DNA of 64,000 nt from Macrostomum hystrix (GCA_950097015.1 CATNEN010000001.1:6619501-6683500); one strand, 5' to 3'; positions 1-11,167 are shown, counted from the stretch's first letter. The notes: a model not told the origin generated them from the letters alone. Program-made: numbers and translations.

Positions 1-84
1 AAGCCATATGGTGTGACAAAAATGCTCTGCGGTAGCTAGAATTCTTGTTACAGATTTTGCCATAGACTAAACCGAAAATCATAC

Positions 85-256
85 GTTGGTTCTTTACCGA
101 GAAGAACTCGTTCGACCTGTGAGTAGCACACACGTCGTTGTCAACGAGGATGTCGAAGTTGTTGAGTCGCTCAGAGCAGCAGTCGAGTCGGTTTTGGACC
201 TTTTGGTTGACGACCTCCTTGGTGTGAGCGGGCTTTTTCAAGCTTCCTTGCCAGAA
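85..256 (-). pseudogene. Degenerate fragment of a type B F-type lectin exon
   Basis: Read on the minus strand this matches the middle of the type B lectin exons at 2027-2431 and 3698-4102, including the part coding for the CCSERL region and the FFSVK region. It has substitutions and small insertions, and neither the exon start nor its end is present. It lies downstream of the WSC exon that closes the lectin gene, so it is a leftover of another module copy rather than part of that gene. Confidence 0.7.
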
Positions 257-379
257 GCCGATCGAAAGCTACATTTCTAAAAAAAGAACCCTTTTCTGTC
301 ATCAATGTAAACTGAAACAAACTGGTTGATAGCTTGACTTAAGTGCGAGTTAAACAACAACAAGAGACGCTAGCCCCAA

Positions 380-592
380 AAGTCAGGGAGGCGGCGTCAG
401 ATGGCGCGCCGCAGAGCCAGCGCGCGAACATGGTCCACGCCGGTGGCAGTGTCGGGCACCCCGGCGTCGCTCAGCAAGCAGTCGACGTAGCGGTGGGTCC
501 AAGCCTGGCCGCGCCTGAACGGGCCCTGCAGGGTGAGCAGCAGGACGTCCTGGGCGGGCTGGCGGCAGTAGCCCTCGGCCCGAATAACATAT
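380..592 (-). mobile_element. Fragment resembling the C-terminal tail of a non-LTR retrotransposon ORF
   Basis: A GC-rich island in AT-rich DNA. The minus strand has an open frame with a RGQAWTHRYVDCLLSDAG-type segment ending in a stop. That pattern resembles the extreme C-terminal region of LINE reverse-transcriptase proteins, where an RG..TYVD.L..DTG-like block is common. No catalytic motif is present. The assignment rests on this one block. Confidence 0.4.
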
Positions 593-599
593 AACTAGC

Positions 600-1031
600 G
601 GACGAGTCAAAAGTCGACCAAGAAGTTCAGACCCTCAAGAAGAATTCTTCACTCGTTAAAGTAGACCGATAGTCCGATAGAGATGAAGCTAAAGCACTTC
701 AGAGTTTTAAATACTAAAGGCTTTCTGTTATCCGTCTTCTCCGTGTAGAGAAAATTTGCTCTACACACAATTAACATCCAGAAAAATACCAATCAAGAGA
801 TATTTCTAATCCTTATCTATCGATATGAACTAAAGTACACTCCTTCAAGCAGGATTCGAACAGCAGCATAACCTATTAAAGCTAAGACAATGTAGCTTCA
901 GACTCTTTAATCTGCATGCCAGAGCATTAACAAATGAAATACACGAACGTGCTAAAAACAGAAATGGATTTATGCTAAGGAAAATGAGGAATGCCCCTGT
1001 CAAACAACAGAACTTTTATTCCTCTGACTTG
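600..1031. other. Intergenic AT-rich sequence
   Basis: No plausible exon or repeat is seen here. It lies past the end of the lectin gene and contains only short AT-rich sequence. Confidence 0.5.
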
Positions 1032-1037
1032 TTTATT
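1032..1037 (-). terminator. Polyadenylation signal AATAAA of the lectin gene
   Basis: AATAAA on the minus strand, about 105 bp after the TAG stop of the WSC exon. The position suits a short 3' untranslated region. Confidence 0.5.
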
Positions 1038-1140
1038 GGCACGTGCACTGAACTAGCAAAACAAGAAATATTATAATTGTCAAACAGCCCAACACCTCAA
1101 TATTCAGCTTATGCTTTCTGTCAAATCCAAGAAACAGCCA

Positions 1141-1427
1141 CTAGGCCACCGTATTGTCAACCTCGAAGACGGCGTTGCGCATTGTGCCGCCGCACCTGGT
1201 CTCCGAGTCGCCAGAGCAGGGCGAACCGCAGTCTTTCTCTTCAGCGGCGCCACTGTTGCCATAGTTGTCACCACAGAAGCACTGATCACCACTCTGCAGG
1301 GCGAAGTAGGTAGTACCACGGGACTTGCACAGCGTATTGCACCTGCGTTGAGTCATCTTTGAGCTTGTCTCGGCAGCGGAAGAAAAGTCCGGATACTCCT
1401 TGCTGTCTATGTAGCAGCCGATATACT
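1141..1427 (-). CDS. Lectin gene, last exon: WSC domain
   Basis: Acceptor TTTTCAG at 1428; phase 1 entry fits the donor of the exon at 1526. The sequence starts YIGCYIDSKEY and includes RCNTLCKSRG, YFALQSGDQCFCG and SETRCGG, the eight-cysteine WSC pattern. It ends with TVA and a TAG stop. The WSC domain is known from yeast stress sensors and many animal proteins as a glycan-binding module. Confidence 0.85.
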
Positions 1428-4400
1428 CTGAAAAGGAGAACATGGCATAGGAAGCAAATGAAGAACGTATATACTTGCTACAAGTGTGCAAAAGTAAAAA
1501 ATGTTCAAGATAAATAACTGCTTACTGAACTTCGGCCGCTCTTTGAAGTACTCGCCGAAAACCTGCACCTCGCACAGAGTCAGGTAGGTGCGCGCACGAC
1601 TTCTAATCATCACAGTGCTGCCAACTCGGTCGCACTTGAAAGTCTTTGCGCTGAAGACGGTTCGCGAGTTGTACGAAGCGCACTCGTGACCGTCCACTGA
1701 CACCACGAAGTTCGTGAGCCTCTCGGCACAGCAGTCAGCTCTGTTGAAGATCCTGACCTCCTTGATGTGAGCCTGCTTCTGTGTCTTTGCCGACCACCAG
1801 CCGTTCTCGAGCTGTGTGTGAGTACACGAGTATCCCCAGTAGTTCTGGTTGGCGTTTCCATCGATGGCTCGGCTGCAGACGCCCTCCCAGCCGACTGAGC
1901 TCTGAGAGCAGTGACTCAACGGAAGCAGGTCTGCAAGAGTACGCAAAGATGTTTCTTAGTAAAAAGCAGTTCTGAATTGGACCCTCTAGTCAATATCTTG
2001 GTAAGACAAGCACTTGACACACTCACTTGTCTGCACGGGCTGCTCGATCGTCTCTCCGAACACTTCCACCTCGCACAGAGTGAGCCACAGCTTCAAGTTC
2101 GTCCTGATGATGACGTTCTGTCCGACCTTGTCGCACTTGAAGCTCTTCACTGAGAAGAACTCGTTCGACCTGTGAGTGGCGCACACCACGTTGTCAACGA
2201 GGATGTCGAAGTTGTTGAGTCGCTCAGAGCAGCAGTCGAGTCGGTTGTAGATGACGACCTCCTTGATGTGAGCGGGCTTCTTCAAGCTTCCTTGCCAGAA
2301 GCCGCTCGGATCCTTGGTGTGGCTGCACGAGTTGGCACCGTAGTTCTGGTTGGTGTTTCCATCGATGGCTCTCTGGCACACTCCGTTCCACCCGACTGAG
2401 GTCTGGAAGCAGCTGCTCAGCTTCAGCTTGGCTGAAATGTACAAAGCAGTCTCAATGATCCCTCTAGTATATATTTTTATAGCCGCCCAAGCGTGAGCAA
2501 GTCGGTTTTGTACGAACAGACGAGGCGAATACACGAGAACTTTAGTGGCGAATCGACGGGACAGAATAGCTTACAGAAAAATATTTAATCTAGATAATTT
2601 TAATTTCTGATCAAGAGCTCTTTTTCAACAGTTAAAACAAACTTACGCGACTTCCTTCGTGTTACGTACTCGCCGAACACCTGCACCTCGCACAGAGTCA
2701 GGTAAGTGCGCTTGCGGTTGCTGATCTTCACGACGCTGCCAATAAGGTCGCACTTGAATGTCCTCTCCATGAAGACCACAGGAGAGTTGTATGAGCCGCA
2801 CTCATTGCCGTCAACTGTGACGACAAAGTCGGACAGCCTGTCGGAGCAGCAGTCGGCCCTGTTCACGATTCTGATCTCTCTGATTCGGGCCAGCTTCTCA
2901 GTGGTGGCCATCCACCAGCCGTTCTCCAGCTTGGTGTGCGTGCAAGAGTTTGCACCGTAGTTCTGGTTCGCATTGCCATCGATGGCTCTCTGGCAGACTC
3001 CGTTCCAGCCCACTGAGCTCTGCCGACAGTTGCCCAGCTTCAGCAGTCCTGAATGTGACAAATTTTGTAGATCAGACTTTGAGAGTTTCAGGGGGCACAT
3101 GACACTGCTGTACTTAAATATTTTCGACTAATGTATTCTTAAACGGATATTAAAAACGCATATTCTTATGCAAAATAAGAATATCAATTAACGGCCTACC
3201 TCCAGTGTGCCGTCTTGTGTACTCGCCAAACACCTGCACCTCGCACAGAGTCAGGTAGGTCTTTGCCCTGCTGTAAACTGTGACGACACTTCCGACTCGG
3301 TCGCACTTGAAAGTCTTTGCGCCGAAGACGGTTCGCGAGTTGTACGAAGCGCACTCGTGACCGTCCACTGACACCACAAAGTTCGTGAGCCTCTCGGCAC
3401 AGCAGTCAGCTCTGTTGAAGATCCTGACCTCCTTGATGTGAGCCTGCTTCTGTGTCTTTGCCGACCACCAGCCGTTCTCGAGCTGTGTGTGAGTACACGA
3501 GTATCCCCAGTAGTTCTGGTTGGCGTTTCCATCGATGGCTCGGCTGCAGACGCCCTCCCAGCCGACTGAGCTCTGAGAGCAGTGACTCAACGGAAGCAGG
3601 TCTGCAAGAGTACGCAAAGATGTTTCTTAGTAAAAAGCAGTTCTGAATTGGACCCTCTAGTCAATATCTTGGTAAGACAAGCACTTGACACACTCACTTG
3701 TCTGCACGGGCTGCTCGATCGTCTCTCCGAACACTTCCACCTCGCACAGAGTGAGCCACAGCTTCAAGTTCGTCCTGATGATGACGTTCTGTCCGACCTT
3801 GTCGCACTTGAAGCTCTTCACTGAGAAGAACTCGTTCGACCTGTGAGTGGCGCACACCACGTTGTCAACGAGGATGTCGAAGTTGTTGAGTCGCTCAGAG
3901 CAGCAGTCGAGTCGGTTGTAGATGACGACCTCCTTGATGTGAGCGGGCTTCTTCAAGCTTCCTTGCCAGAAGCCGCTCGGATCCTTGGTGTGGCTGCACG
4001 AGTTGGCACCGTAGTTCTGGTTGGTGTTTCCATCGATGGCTCTCTGGCACACTCCGTTCCACCCGACTGAGGTCTGGAAGCAGCTGCTCAGCTTCAGCTT
4101 GGCTGGAATAAAATTATGATGGAAATGAAGAAAGAAAAATCATTATGAGGTCGTAATAGGTAAAATTCGAGTCGGTGTACTCGTTATTGTCACAGCTGAT
4201 GTAAAATGCTTTACACATCTATCATGCGTGCATCTTTTAACAATGATTATGTCCAGAAGCCACTACTTTAGAGTGATTTTAAGTAGTATAAATGGAATCG
4301 TGGTAATATGCTTTTTGATATTTTGGTCGGTGTTTCAGCGAGTGATTGAGAAGCTGCTTGGTAAGCATCCGTGAGGAGTTAAAAGAGCTCAAACGCTTCA

Positions 4401-7400
4401 GACAGATCATGAGCCACTGAAGTACATCATCACTCCAAGCAAGAGTCTTCTTAAAACGTTGTCCACAATGCTAACACAGTGGGTTAGTCGGCGCTTTGAT
4501 CGAGGGATCGGTGAAGCAGTCTTGGCTGCCTGTCGGAGCAGCCAGGTAGGATCGCGGTGAAGACACGGCTGCATTCGGTCCCAGCCATCTCATCACCCAC
4601 AGGACGTGTGATCCTGCCAGCTACTTCTCTCGTCTACATCAGCATCACACCCAATGGAAGCCCAACAGGATCCTTGCTACTATACCACCCGCGGTGGACA
4701 TCTCGGAGATCCGAGACACCTACTCAGCAAAGGGTCTTCCTCGCCCAGCTGTGCCCTGGGTTTTGCCCCCGCTTTTTCACTGACCAAGACTGGAATGAAC
4801 ATCTCTTTAGGTGCTTCGCCAGCCTCCCTCTCCATTGGGGATCTAAGTTCCGAACCCAAGGAGGTGATAAACCACGTTTTTACGATGAAGGTAAGAATTA
4901 GGGCTAAAACAACAAAAGCAACAAAGCATAAAATGATCATGATTTCAGAAACACGAGTAACTCGCGAAGTGATTTGATCCGGGAAATCAGAAGCTAGAAG
5001 GTATTGTAGCTACTTCAAGGCGGAACTATGTAAGTTCATGGACTCGGTCAATGATGCCATCGTGCACAGACCTGCGACCACCGCATCACTGACCGACGAC
5101 AGTCAAGCTGCAATAAGATCACTGATAGCCAACCGGCCCTTCGCCAATCGGATCGCTAAAGAGCTCCAGAGTCACCTCAGCGAAGCCATCTGGTACACCC
5201 TGACCATCATTCAATAGGTTCTTGGAGATGTTGTCATCGATGGGAATCGTTGACTGTGAAGCCAAAGCCGCCGCTGGGTTGCCTCAGGATCCCATCCCCA
5301 TCACGCTTGACGCGGCCCAAAACCTCATCAAGCACATCAGAAGGTACCACCAGACTTTGGAAGGACATGTGGGCAAAGTTTATGCCAAGCCGTTCGCTCA
5401 GTGAAACGGCACCGACGCCGGCAAGTGTTGGTGTCTCAAATGCGCGTGGGCCATTATCCGGCTTCTAGCTACTACGCCAAGGGCATCGGCAAAGTGATGT
5501 TCGAAGGTCTCCGAGTGAAGATTGCGTAGGACAATGAACCCTTGTTTCAGACAATGCACTAGAATTTAAGTCGGAGAAAGTGTCCCACTTGCAACTGCAA
5601 ACACCCCTCCGTATCAATCCCGCTTCTAAGTGCCAGATAGAAAGACTGCTGGTAATTATAAAAGATGCACAAAAGGCACGGATGAACCGGTTACTACGGA
5701 AGCTGCTGCTGGCGATCAGAACAGGCAGGCCAAGCGGGAATCGCTCAGCATCTCCAGACGTCCTCATGTGGCGCCGACAATTTCGCCCCCCCCCCACAAA
5801 CGATGACTGAGCAGGTGGGCGATGCGATTTTGCAGAGTATGCACCCAGAAGGTGCACAGGTTCCTGCCAGGCTTGTGGTGCTGCATGGCATGAACACCTG
5901 CCGATCCTCTCGAGGACGGCTCGCGGCTACCTAATTTTAAACAATATGATACTGGGGTCGCTGAACTCAACCAAAGCTTAGAAGTACGGCTCAGCTGCTC
6001 AAAGACGAGCTGCCAGGGGTTAGCGATATGGGCGGCATCAGCCGCCTCCTCGCTGCGTCCGTCATGGAGGCTCCCTGCCGCTAAGTCAAGTAAGTCAAGG
6101 CTCAAAGACGAGACGAATTGGGCGACAAGCTTCCGGAGCTCATGGCCACTGAAACCGCTGTCAAAGAAACTGGCCCCAGACAGAGCTCGGAAAACTAGCA
6201 TGCGTTCGGACTAGTGATGTGTCCCACAGTGGCTCATTCGTTGTGGAAACAAGTTTTTCTGCTGTTCTCGGAATTTCAGAAGGATCAGAAGACAATCGAG
6301 TTAACTTATAACTCAATTATTAACATGCTTCGGACATCTTGCTTTTCATTACAAAGGGAAGCTATTTGGTAAAAGCTTCTAAAAGACATAAGTCCGCATA
6401 TTATCATGACAACTGGAACATAGCTTTTATGAAATCAAGGAAAATTCATGACGCCAACGTTCGTACTAAGTACAAAAAATCAAAAGTAAAAAAAATTCAA
6501 CTTGGACCCTAAAAACTTACGCGACTTCCTTCGTGATACGTACTCGCCGAACACCTGCACCTCGCACAGAGTCAGGTAGGTGCGCTTGCGGTTGCTGATC
6601 TTCACGACGCTGCCAATAAGGTCGCACTTGAATGTCCTCTCCATGAAGACCACAGGAGAGTTGTATGAGCCGCACTCATTGCCGTCAACTGTGACGACAA
6701 AGTCGGACAGCCTGTCGGAGCAGCAGTCGGCCCTGTTCACGATTCTGATCTCTCTGATTCGGGCCAGCTTCTCAGTGGTGGCCATCCACCAGCCGTTCTC
6801 CAGCTTGGTGTGCGTGCAAGAGTTTGCACCGTAGTTCTGGTTCGCATTGCCATCGATGGCTCTCTGGCAGACTCCGTTCCAGCCCACTGAGCTCTGCCGA
6901 CAGTTGCCCAGCTTCAGCAGTCCTGAATGTGACAAATTTTGTAGATCAGACTTTGAGTTTCAGGGGGCACATGGACACTGCTGTACTTAAATATTTTCGA
7001 CTAATGTATTCTTAAACGCATTTTAAAAACGCATATTTTTATGCAAAATAAGAATATCAATTAACGGCCTACCTCCAGTGTGCCTTCTTGTGTACTCGCC
7101 AAACACCTGCACCTCGCACAGAGTCAGGTAGGTCTTTGCCCTGCTGTAAACTGTGACGACACTTCCGACTCGGTCGCACTTGAAAGTCTTTGCGCCGAAG
7201 ACGGTTCGCGAGTTGTACGAAGCGCACTCGTGACCGTCCACTGACACCACGAAGTTCGTGAGCCTCTCGGCACAGCAGTCAGCTCTGTTGAAGATCCTGA
7301 CCTCCTTGATGTGAGCCTGCTTCTGTGTCTTTGCCGACCACCAGCCGTTCTCGAGCTGTGTGTGAGTACACGAGTATCCCCAGTAGTTCTGGTTGGTGTT

Positions 7401-10400
7401 TCCGTCGATGGCTCGGCTGCAGACGCCCTCCCAGCCGACTGAGCTCTGAGAGCAGTGACTCAACGGAAGCAGGTCTGCAAGAGTACGCAAAGTTGTTTCT
7501 TAGTAAAAAGCAGTTCTGAATTGGACCCTCTAGTCAATATCTAGGTAAGACAAGCACTTGACACACTCACTTGTCTGCACGGGCTGCTCGATCGTCTCTC
7601 CGAACACTTCCACCTCGCACAGAGTGAGCCACAGCTTCAAGTTCGTCCTGATGATGACGTTCTGTCCGACCTTGTCGCACTTGAAGCTCTTCACTGAGAA
7701 GAACTCGTTCGACCTGTGAGTGGCGCACACCACGTTGTCAACGAGGATGTCGAAGTTGTTGAGTCGCTCAGAGCAGCAGTCGAGTCGGTTGTAGATGACG
7801 ACCTCCTTGATGTGAGCGGGCTTCTTCAAGCTTCCTTGCCAGAAGCCGCTCGGATCCTTGGTGTGGCTGCACGAGTTGGCACCGTAGTTCTGGTTGGTGT
7901 TTCCATCGATGGCTCTCTGGCACACTCCGTTCCACCCGACTGAGGTCTGGAAGCAGCTGCTCAGCTTCAGCTTGGCTGGAATGTGAAATGGTGTTCTTAA
8001 TATCGTTTGGTTGATTAAATATAATAATCTCAGCATTTCGCAAAGTTTTAGTTATTTGCCAACATTTTCGGCAGGTTTTATACGGCCAAAATAATCCTTC
8101 TTTCATTATTAATTAGCAATTCATAAGTTATTTTTCAATTATTTTAACCGTGTTTCGACCCTCAAATCCCTGTTTTACCTTCTAGTAAAACTTCTTCATT
8201 GTCACACCTCAAGAAAGCTCTAACCACTGGACTAGACTAAAACCTCCCCATTGATTGACATTCAACAAGAACGCGCAGCTCGCAGTTCGAAGAGCTAGAC
8301 CCCGTTGCAAAGTTCTCCGCACCCTGGCGAAAACCTTCTTGGGGAGCGACAAGGAGACGCTTCTGGACTACAGAACGATTTGCCGACAAGTGCTGGAGTA
8401 TGTCGCCTTGGTCTGTGCGCCTGCATGACGAAGTGGCACTGCTAGACGTCCATTCGCTCTGCCGCTTGCGCTCGTTGCAATTTCTCGCCACAGCCAGGCA
8501 CTCGGGGCATTCATGCCACACCATGACGCGGCTTCTCACTCTGATACTGACGGGTTTCGGCAGACGTCACCAAGACGACCGCTGGGGCGAGACAGGTGAG
8601 TTGGCTACTTTGACGACGCAGAGGCGATCTAGCAAGAGATAAGCGGCAACCACTCCCGAGTGATCACCGAACAGGATGATCGGCGACCGCCTCAACATCA
8701 GTGCAACGCGGAGGTCGGCCTACGCCGCGAAGCCCGCTGCTGACTTGCACGGCTCCGCTCAGGCTTTTGCCCGCTGCTGAACAACTTCCAACACCGCCTG
8801 AACTCAGACTTCGAATACCGCTGTCGAGACTGCGGGCAGTTGGTTCACAGCCCACGGCACCTATTAGATTGCCCGATCAGCCCCTTCAACCTTATCAAGC
8901 TCTGGCAGCGGCCGGCCGACGTTGCCCGCTAGCTGCAACTCTGCTGATTCCGACATCACCCTGTTCCTCTGTTCCTAGGGCTACCACACATACAACCTCC
9001 ACACTCCTTAGCAATTACTAAAAAACACAATGATCTGTTACATTCTTCTTTGAATAACTGAAATTTTGGGTATAAGCAAAGCTATGGAATCAGCCGACAA
9101 CATTTGGAAATTGTAAACATTTTGTTTCAGAATTATTACTTTTTATATACAAAAGCCTTACGATATGCTTATTATGTACCGTGCCTCATCGTCACTATAA
9201 ACGCTATTGAAAAAAGCAAGTCGGATAATACCTGTGCAGTTAAGTCATGATATGAAAACCTCTTAGTGCAAAAAATTACGTGCTATCGAACCACTAATAA
9301 CTCTATGTAATAGAATACCCGAGTCAGTTTCTTATCGTATCAGTGCTGAAAAATAAGCTAAATATGGAATACTGCCACTGCAACATCTGCAAACATCACT
9401 ATGCAAACTGCAAGCTATTTGAAAACCTGCGTGGCCCACTTACGGAATGTCCTTCGTGTTGTGTACTGGCCGAACACCTGCACCTCACACAGAGTCAGGT
9501 AGGTCCTTGCCCTGCTGTAAACTGTGACGACACTTCCGACTCGGTCGCACTTGAAAGTCTTTGCGCCGAAGACGGTTCGCGAGTTGTACGAAGCGCACTC
9601 GTGACCGTCCACTGACACCACGAAGTTCGTGAGCCTCTCGGCACAGCAGTCAGCTCTGTTGAAGATCCTGACCTCCTTGATGTGAGCCTGCTTCTGTGTC
9701 TTTGCCGACCACCAGCCGTTCTCGAGCTGTGTGTGAGTACACGAGTATCCCCAGTAGTTCTGGTTGGTGTTTCCGTCGATGGCTCGGCTGCAGACGCCCT
9801 CCCAGCCGACTGAGCTCTGAGAGCAGTGACTCAACGGAAGCAGGTCTGCAAGAGTACGCAAAGTTGTTTCTTAGTAAAAAGCAGTTCTGAATTGGACCCT
9901 CTAGTCAATATCTTGGTAAGACAAGCACTTGACACACTCACTTGTCTGCACGGGCTGCTCGATCGTCTCTCCGAACACTTCCACCTCGCACAGAGTGAGC
10001 CACAGCTTCAAGTTCGTCCTGATGATGACGTTCTGTCCGACCTTGTCGCACTTGAAGCTCTTCACTGAGAAGAACTCGTTCGACCTGTGAGTGGCGCACA
10101 CCACGTTGTCAACGAGGATGTCGAAGTTGTTGAGTCGCTCAGAGCAGCAGTCGAGTCGGTTGTAGATGACGACCTCCTTGATGTGAGCGGGCTTCTTCAA
10201 GCTTCCTTGCCAGAAGCCGCTCGGATCCTTGGTGTGGCTGCACGAGTTGGCACCGTAGTTCTGGTTGGTGTTTCCATCGATGGCTCTCTGGCACACTCCG
10301 TTCCACCCGACTGAGGTCTGGAAGCAGCTGCTCAGCTTCAGCTTGTCTGGAATTGGTCGATCGATAAAAATTTTGCTGAATGGTTTCGTGTTTCTGCAGT

Positions 10401-11167
10401 TTTCGTACACTTTGTTCTCCTTCTTTGGTATATGTTAATCTTAAGTTAGTCTTTTTTCTTTTTCTTTTCTGAAAGCTTACCTCTTCACGGATTATTACAT
10501 TTAGTGCATATAGCAGTCAAGAAGATCTCGCTATAAAATTTACAAGACTATTACGAGTAATGTCAAAAATATGAGTTTTCAAAAGGACTCACGCCCACTT
10601 TGTCGCGTGGTATATGCTCCAAACGCCTGGACCTCGCACAATGTTAGGTAGGTCCTGGTTCGAGCTCGAATCATTACAACGCTGCCGACCCTGTTGCAGT
10701 GGAAGGTTCTCACACTGAAGGCGCTGCGCGAGTTGTAGGACGCGCACTCGTGACCGTCGACCGTGATGACGAAATTGTTCAGTCTCTCGGCACAGCAGTC
10801 AGCCCTGTTGAAGATCCTGACCTCCTTGATGTGAGCCAGTCTGCCTGTGCTCGCCATCCACCAGCCGTTCTCCAGGTTGGTGTGGGTGCACGAGTTTCCA
10901 CCGTAGTTCTGGTTGGTGTTTCCGTCGATGGCTCGGCTGCAGACGCCGCCCCAGCCCATTGAGCTCTGTGAGCAGTGACTCAGTTTTAGTTGGCCTGCGA
11001 TTAAATTTTGAAACGTGTGGTAGATTTCGATGGTTTGAAATCTGAATTTGAAATAGTACAACTCGTGTAACAACTCTTTATTCGTATAAAGTAGGGAGAT
11101 ACTGACCCCCTGCTGCAGCAGTGTGAAGAGCCAGTGCGAGCAGCAACCAAAGATAGCGAAGCGCCAT
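1141..11167 (-). CDS. Secreted multi-domain F-type lectin with C-terminal WSC domain (whole gene)
   Basis: Thirteen coding exons join in one frame: a signal peptide (11107-11167), eleven F-type lectin (FTP/fucolectin) exons and a WSC exon, giving 1594 residues. Each lectin domain keeps His and a downstream RxDCCxER in the arrangement HX25RXDX4R, close to the calcium-dependent fucose-binding motif of the F-type family. Domain types from N to C terminus are D, B, A, B, A, C, B, A, C, B, A. WSC is a cysteine-rich putative carbohydrate-binding domain. No membrane segment follows it, so the product is probably secreted and multivalent for glycans, with roles in immunity, adhesion or mucus as usual guesses. 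Many exon copies are nearly identical, so assembly collapse or expansion is possible. Confidence 0.75.
1526..1930 (-). CDS. Lectin exon 12: F-type lectin domain, type A
   Basis: 405 bp, phase 1 to 1. Acceptor CTCTTGCAG, donor A|GTAAGC. Encodes CSQSSVGWEGVCSRAIDGN, the fucose-site block RADCCAERL, and the closing YLTLCEVQVFGEY. Differs from other type A copies near the end (STVMIRSRARTY). It joins the WSC exon. Confidence 0.85.
2027..2431 (-). CDS. Lectin exon 11: F-type lectin domain, type B
   Basis: 405 bp, phase 1 to 1, acceptor ATTTCAG, donor A|GTGAGT. Type B has CFQTSVGWNGVCQRAIDGN, RLDCCSERL and LWLTLCEVEVFGE. The 96-bp intron to the type A exon below is the same as in the other module copies. 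Confidence 0.85.
2647..3048 (-). CDS. Lectin exon 10: F-type lectin domain, type C
   Basis: 402 bp, phase 1 to 1, acceptor CATTCAG, donor C|GTAAGT. Type C has CRQSSVGWNGVCQRAIDGN, RADCCSDRL and YLTLCEVQVFGEY. Nearly identical to the exon at 6521-6922. Confidence 0.85.
3200..3601 (-). CDS. Lectin exon 9: F-type lectin domain, type A
   Basis: 402 bp, phase 1 to 1, donor G|GTAGGC. Has CSQSSVGWEGVCSRAIDGN and RADCCAERL. Its first two thirds match exon 12 almost exactly while the end (SVVTVYSRAKTY) matches the copy at 7073-7474, a mosaic pattern expected from gene conversion. Confidence 0.85.
3698..4102 (-). CDS. Lectin exon 8: F-type lectin domain, type B
   Basis: 405 bp, phase 1 to 1, acceptor TTCCAG, donor A|GTGAGT. 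Sequence is essentially that of the type B exon at 2027-2431, including RLDCCSERL. Confidence 0.85.
4480..6210 (+). mobile_element. Decayed GC-rich dispersed repeat in a lectin intron
   Basis: Between the lectin exons ending at 4102 and 6521 the base composition changes to GC-rich, with several broken plus-strand open frames (for example 5222-5404, containing LDAAQNLIKHIRRYHQTLEG, and 5580-5810, containing RINPASKCQIERLL). Stops and frame changes are frequent. It looks like an old protein-coding transposable element, but I recognise no reverse transcriptase, integrase or transposase motif, so the class is open. Confidence 0.4.
6521..6922 (-). CDS. Lectin exon 7: F-type lectin domain, type C
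   Basis: 402 bp, phase 1 to 1, acceptor CATTCAG, donor C|GTAAGT. Same as the type C exon at 2647-3048 apart from a few changes near the donor. Contains RADCCSDRL. Confidence 0.85.
7073..7474 (-). CDS. Lectin exon 6: F-type lectin domain, type A
   Basis: 402 bp, phase 1 to 1, donor G|GTAGGC. Contains CSQSSVGWEGVCSRAIDGN and RADCCAERL; ends YLTLCEVQVFGEYTRR. Separated from the type C exon by a 150-bp intron, as in the 3-kb copy. Confidence 0.85.
7571..7975 (-). CDS. Lectin exon 5: F-type lectin domain, type B
   Basis: 405 bp, phase 1 to 1, donor A|GTGAGT. Nearly identical to the other type B exons. The intron before it holds a LINE fragment and lacks the type C exon expected from the module order. 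Confidence 0.85.
8237..9025 (+). mobile_element. Non-LTR (LINE) retrotransposon fragment, C-terminal part of reverse-transcriptase ORF
   Basis: The plus strand, with several stops and shifts, encodes KTFLGSDKETLLDYR followed by VLEYVALVCAP, matching the block after the reverse-transcriptase palm in Jockey/CR1-like LINEs. Further on it encodes YRCRDCGQLVHSPRHLLDCP, a C-terminal cysteine/histidine cluster also usual for these proteins. It lies antisense in a lectin intron and ends near an A-rich stretch at about 9020. It is a 5'-truncated dead copy. Confidence 0.65.
9444..9845 (-). CDS. Lectin exon 4: F-type lectin domain, type A
   Basis: 402 bp, phase 1 to 1, donor C|GTAAGT. CSQSSVGWEGVCSRAIDGN and RADCCAERL present. 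The last residues (FGQYTTRRTF) differ from other type A copies. Confidence 0.85.
9942..10346 (-). CDS. Lectin exon 3: F-type lectin domain, type B
   Basis: 405 bp, phase 1 to 1, acceptor TTCCAG, donor A|GTGAGT. Begins with a changed base so that Asp replaces the usual Ala before KLKLSSCFQTS. RLDCCSERL is intact. Confidence 0.85.
10593..10994 (-). CDS. Lectin exon 2: F-type lectin domain, type D
   Basis: 402 bp, phase 1 to 1, acceptor ATCGCAG, donor C|GTGAGT. Encodes GQLKLSHCSQSSMGWGGVC, RADCCAERL and YLTLCEVQAFGAY. It is the first domain after the signal peptide at 11107-11167 and is closer to the upstream type E exons (SSMGWGGV) than to types A-C. Confidence 0.85.
11107..11167 (-). CDS. Lectin exon 1: start codon and signal peptide
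   Basis: ATG then MALRYLWLLLALALHTAAAG, a typical signal peptide with a leucine-rich core and a small-residue cleavage region. The donor G|GTCAGT leaves phase 1, which fits the type D exon. I chose this Met because the upstream in-frame extension is AT-rich and unlike signal sequence. Confidence 0.8.

Noticed and set aside
1104-1362. Plus-strand and second minus-strand frames over the WSC exon
   Set aside because: Shadows of the WSC coding sequence; no splice signals in their frames.
4557-4977. Two plus-strand frames of 107-114 codons as genes
   Set aside because: They lie in a decayed GC-rich repeat inside a lectin intron, overlap each other in different frames, and show no recognisable domain.
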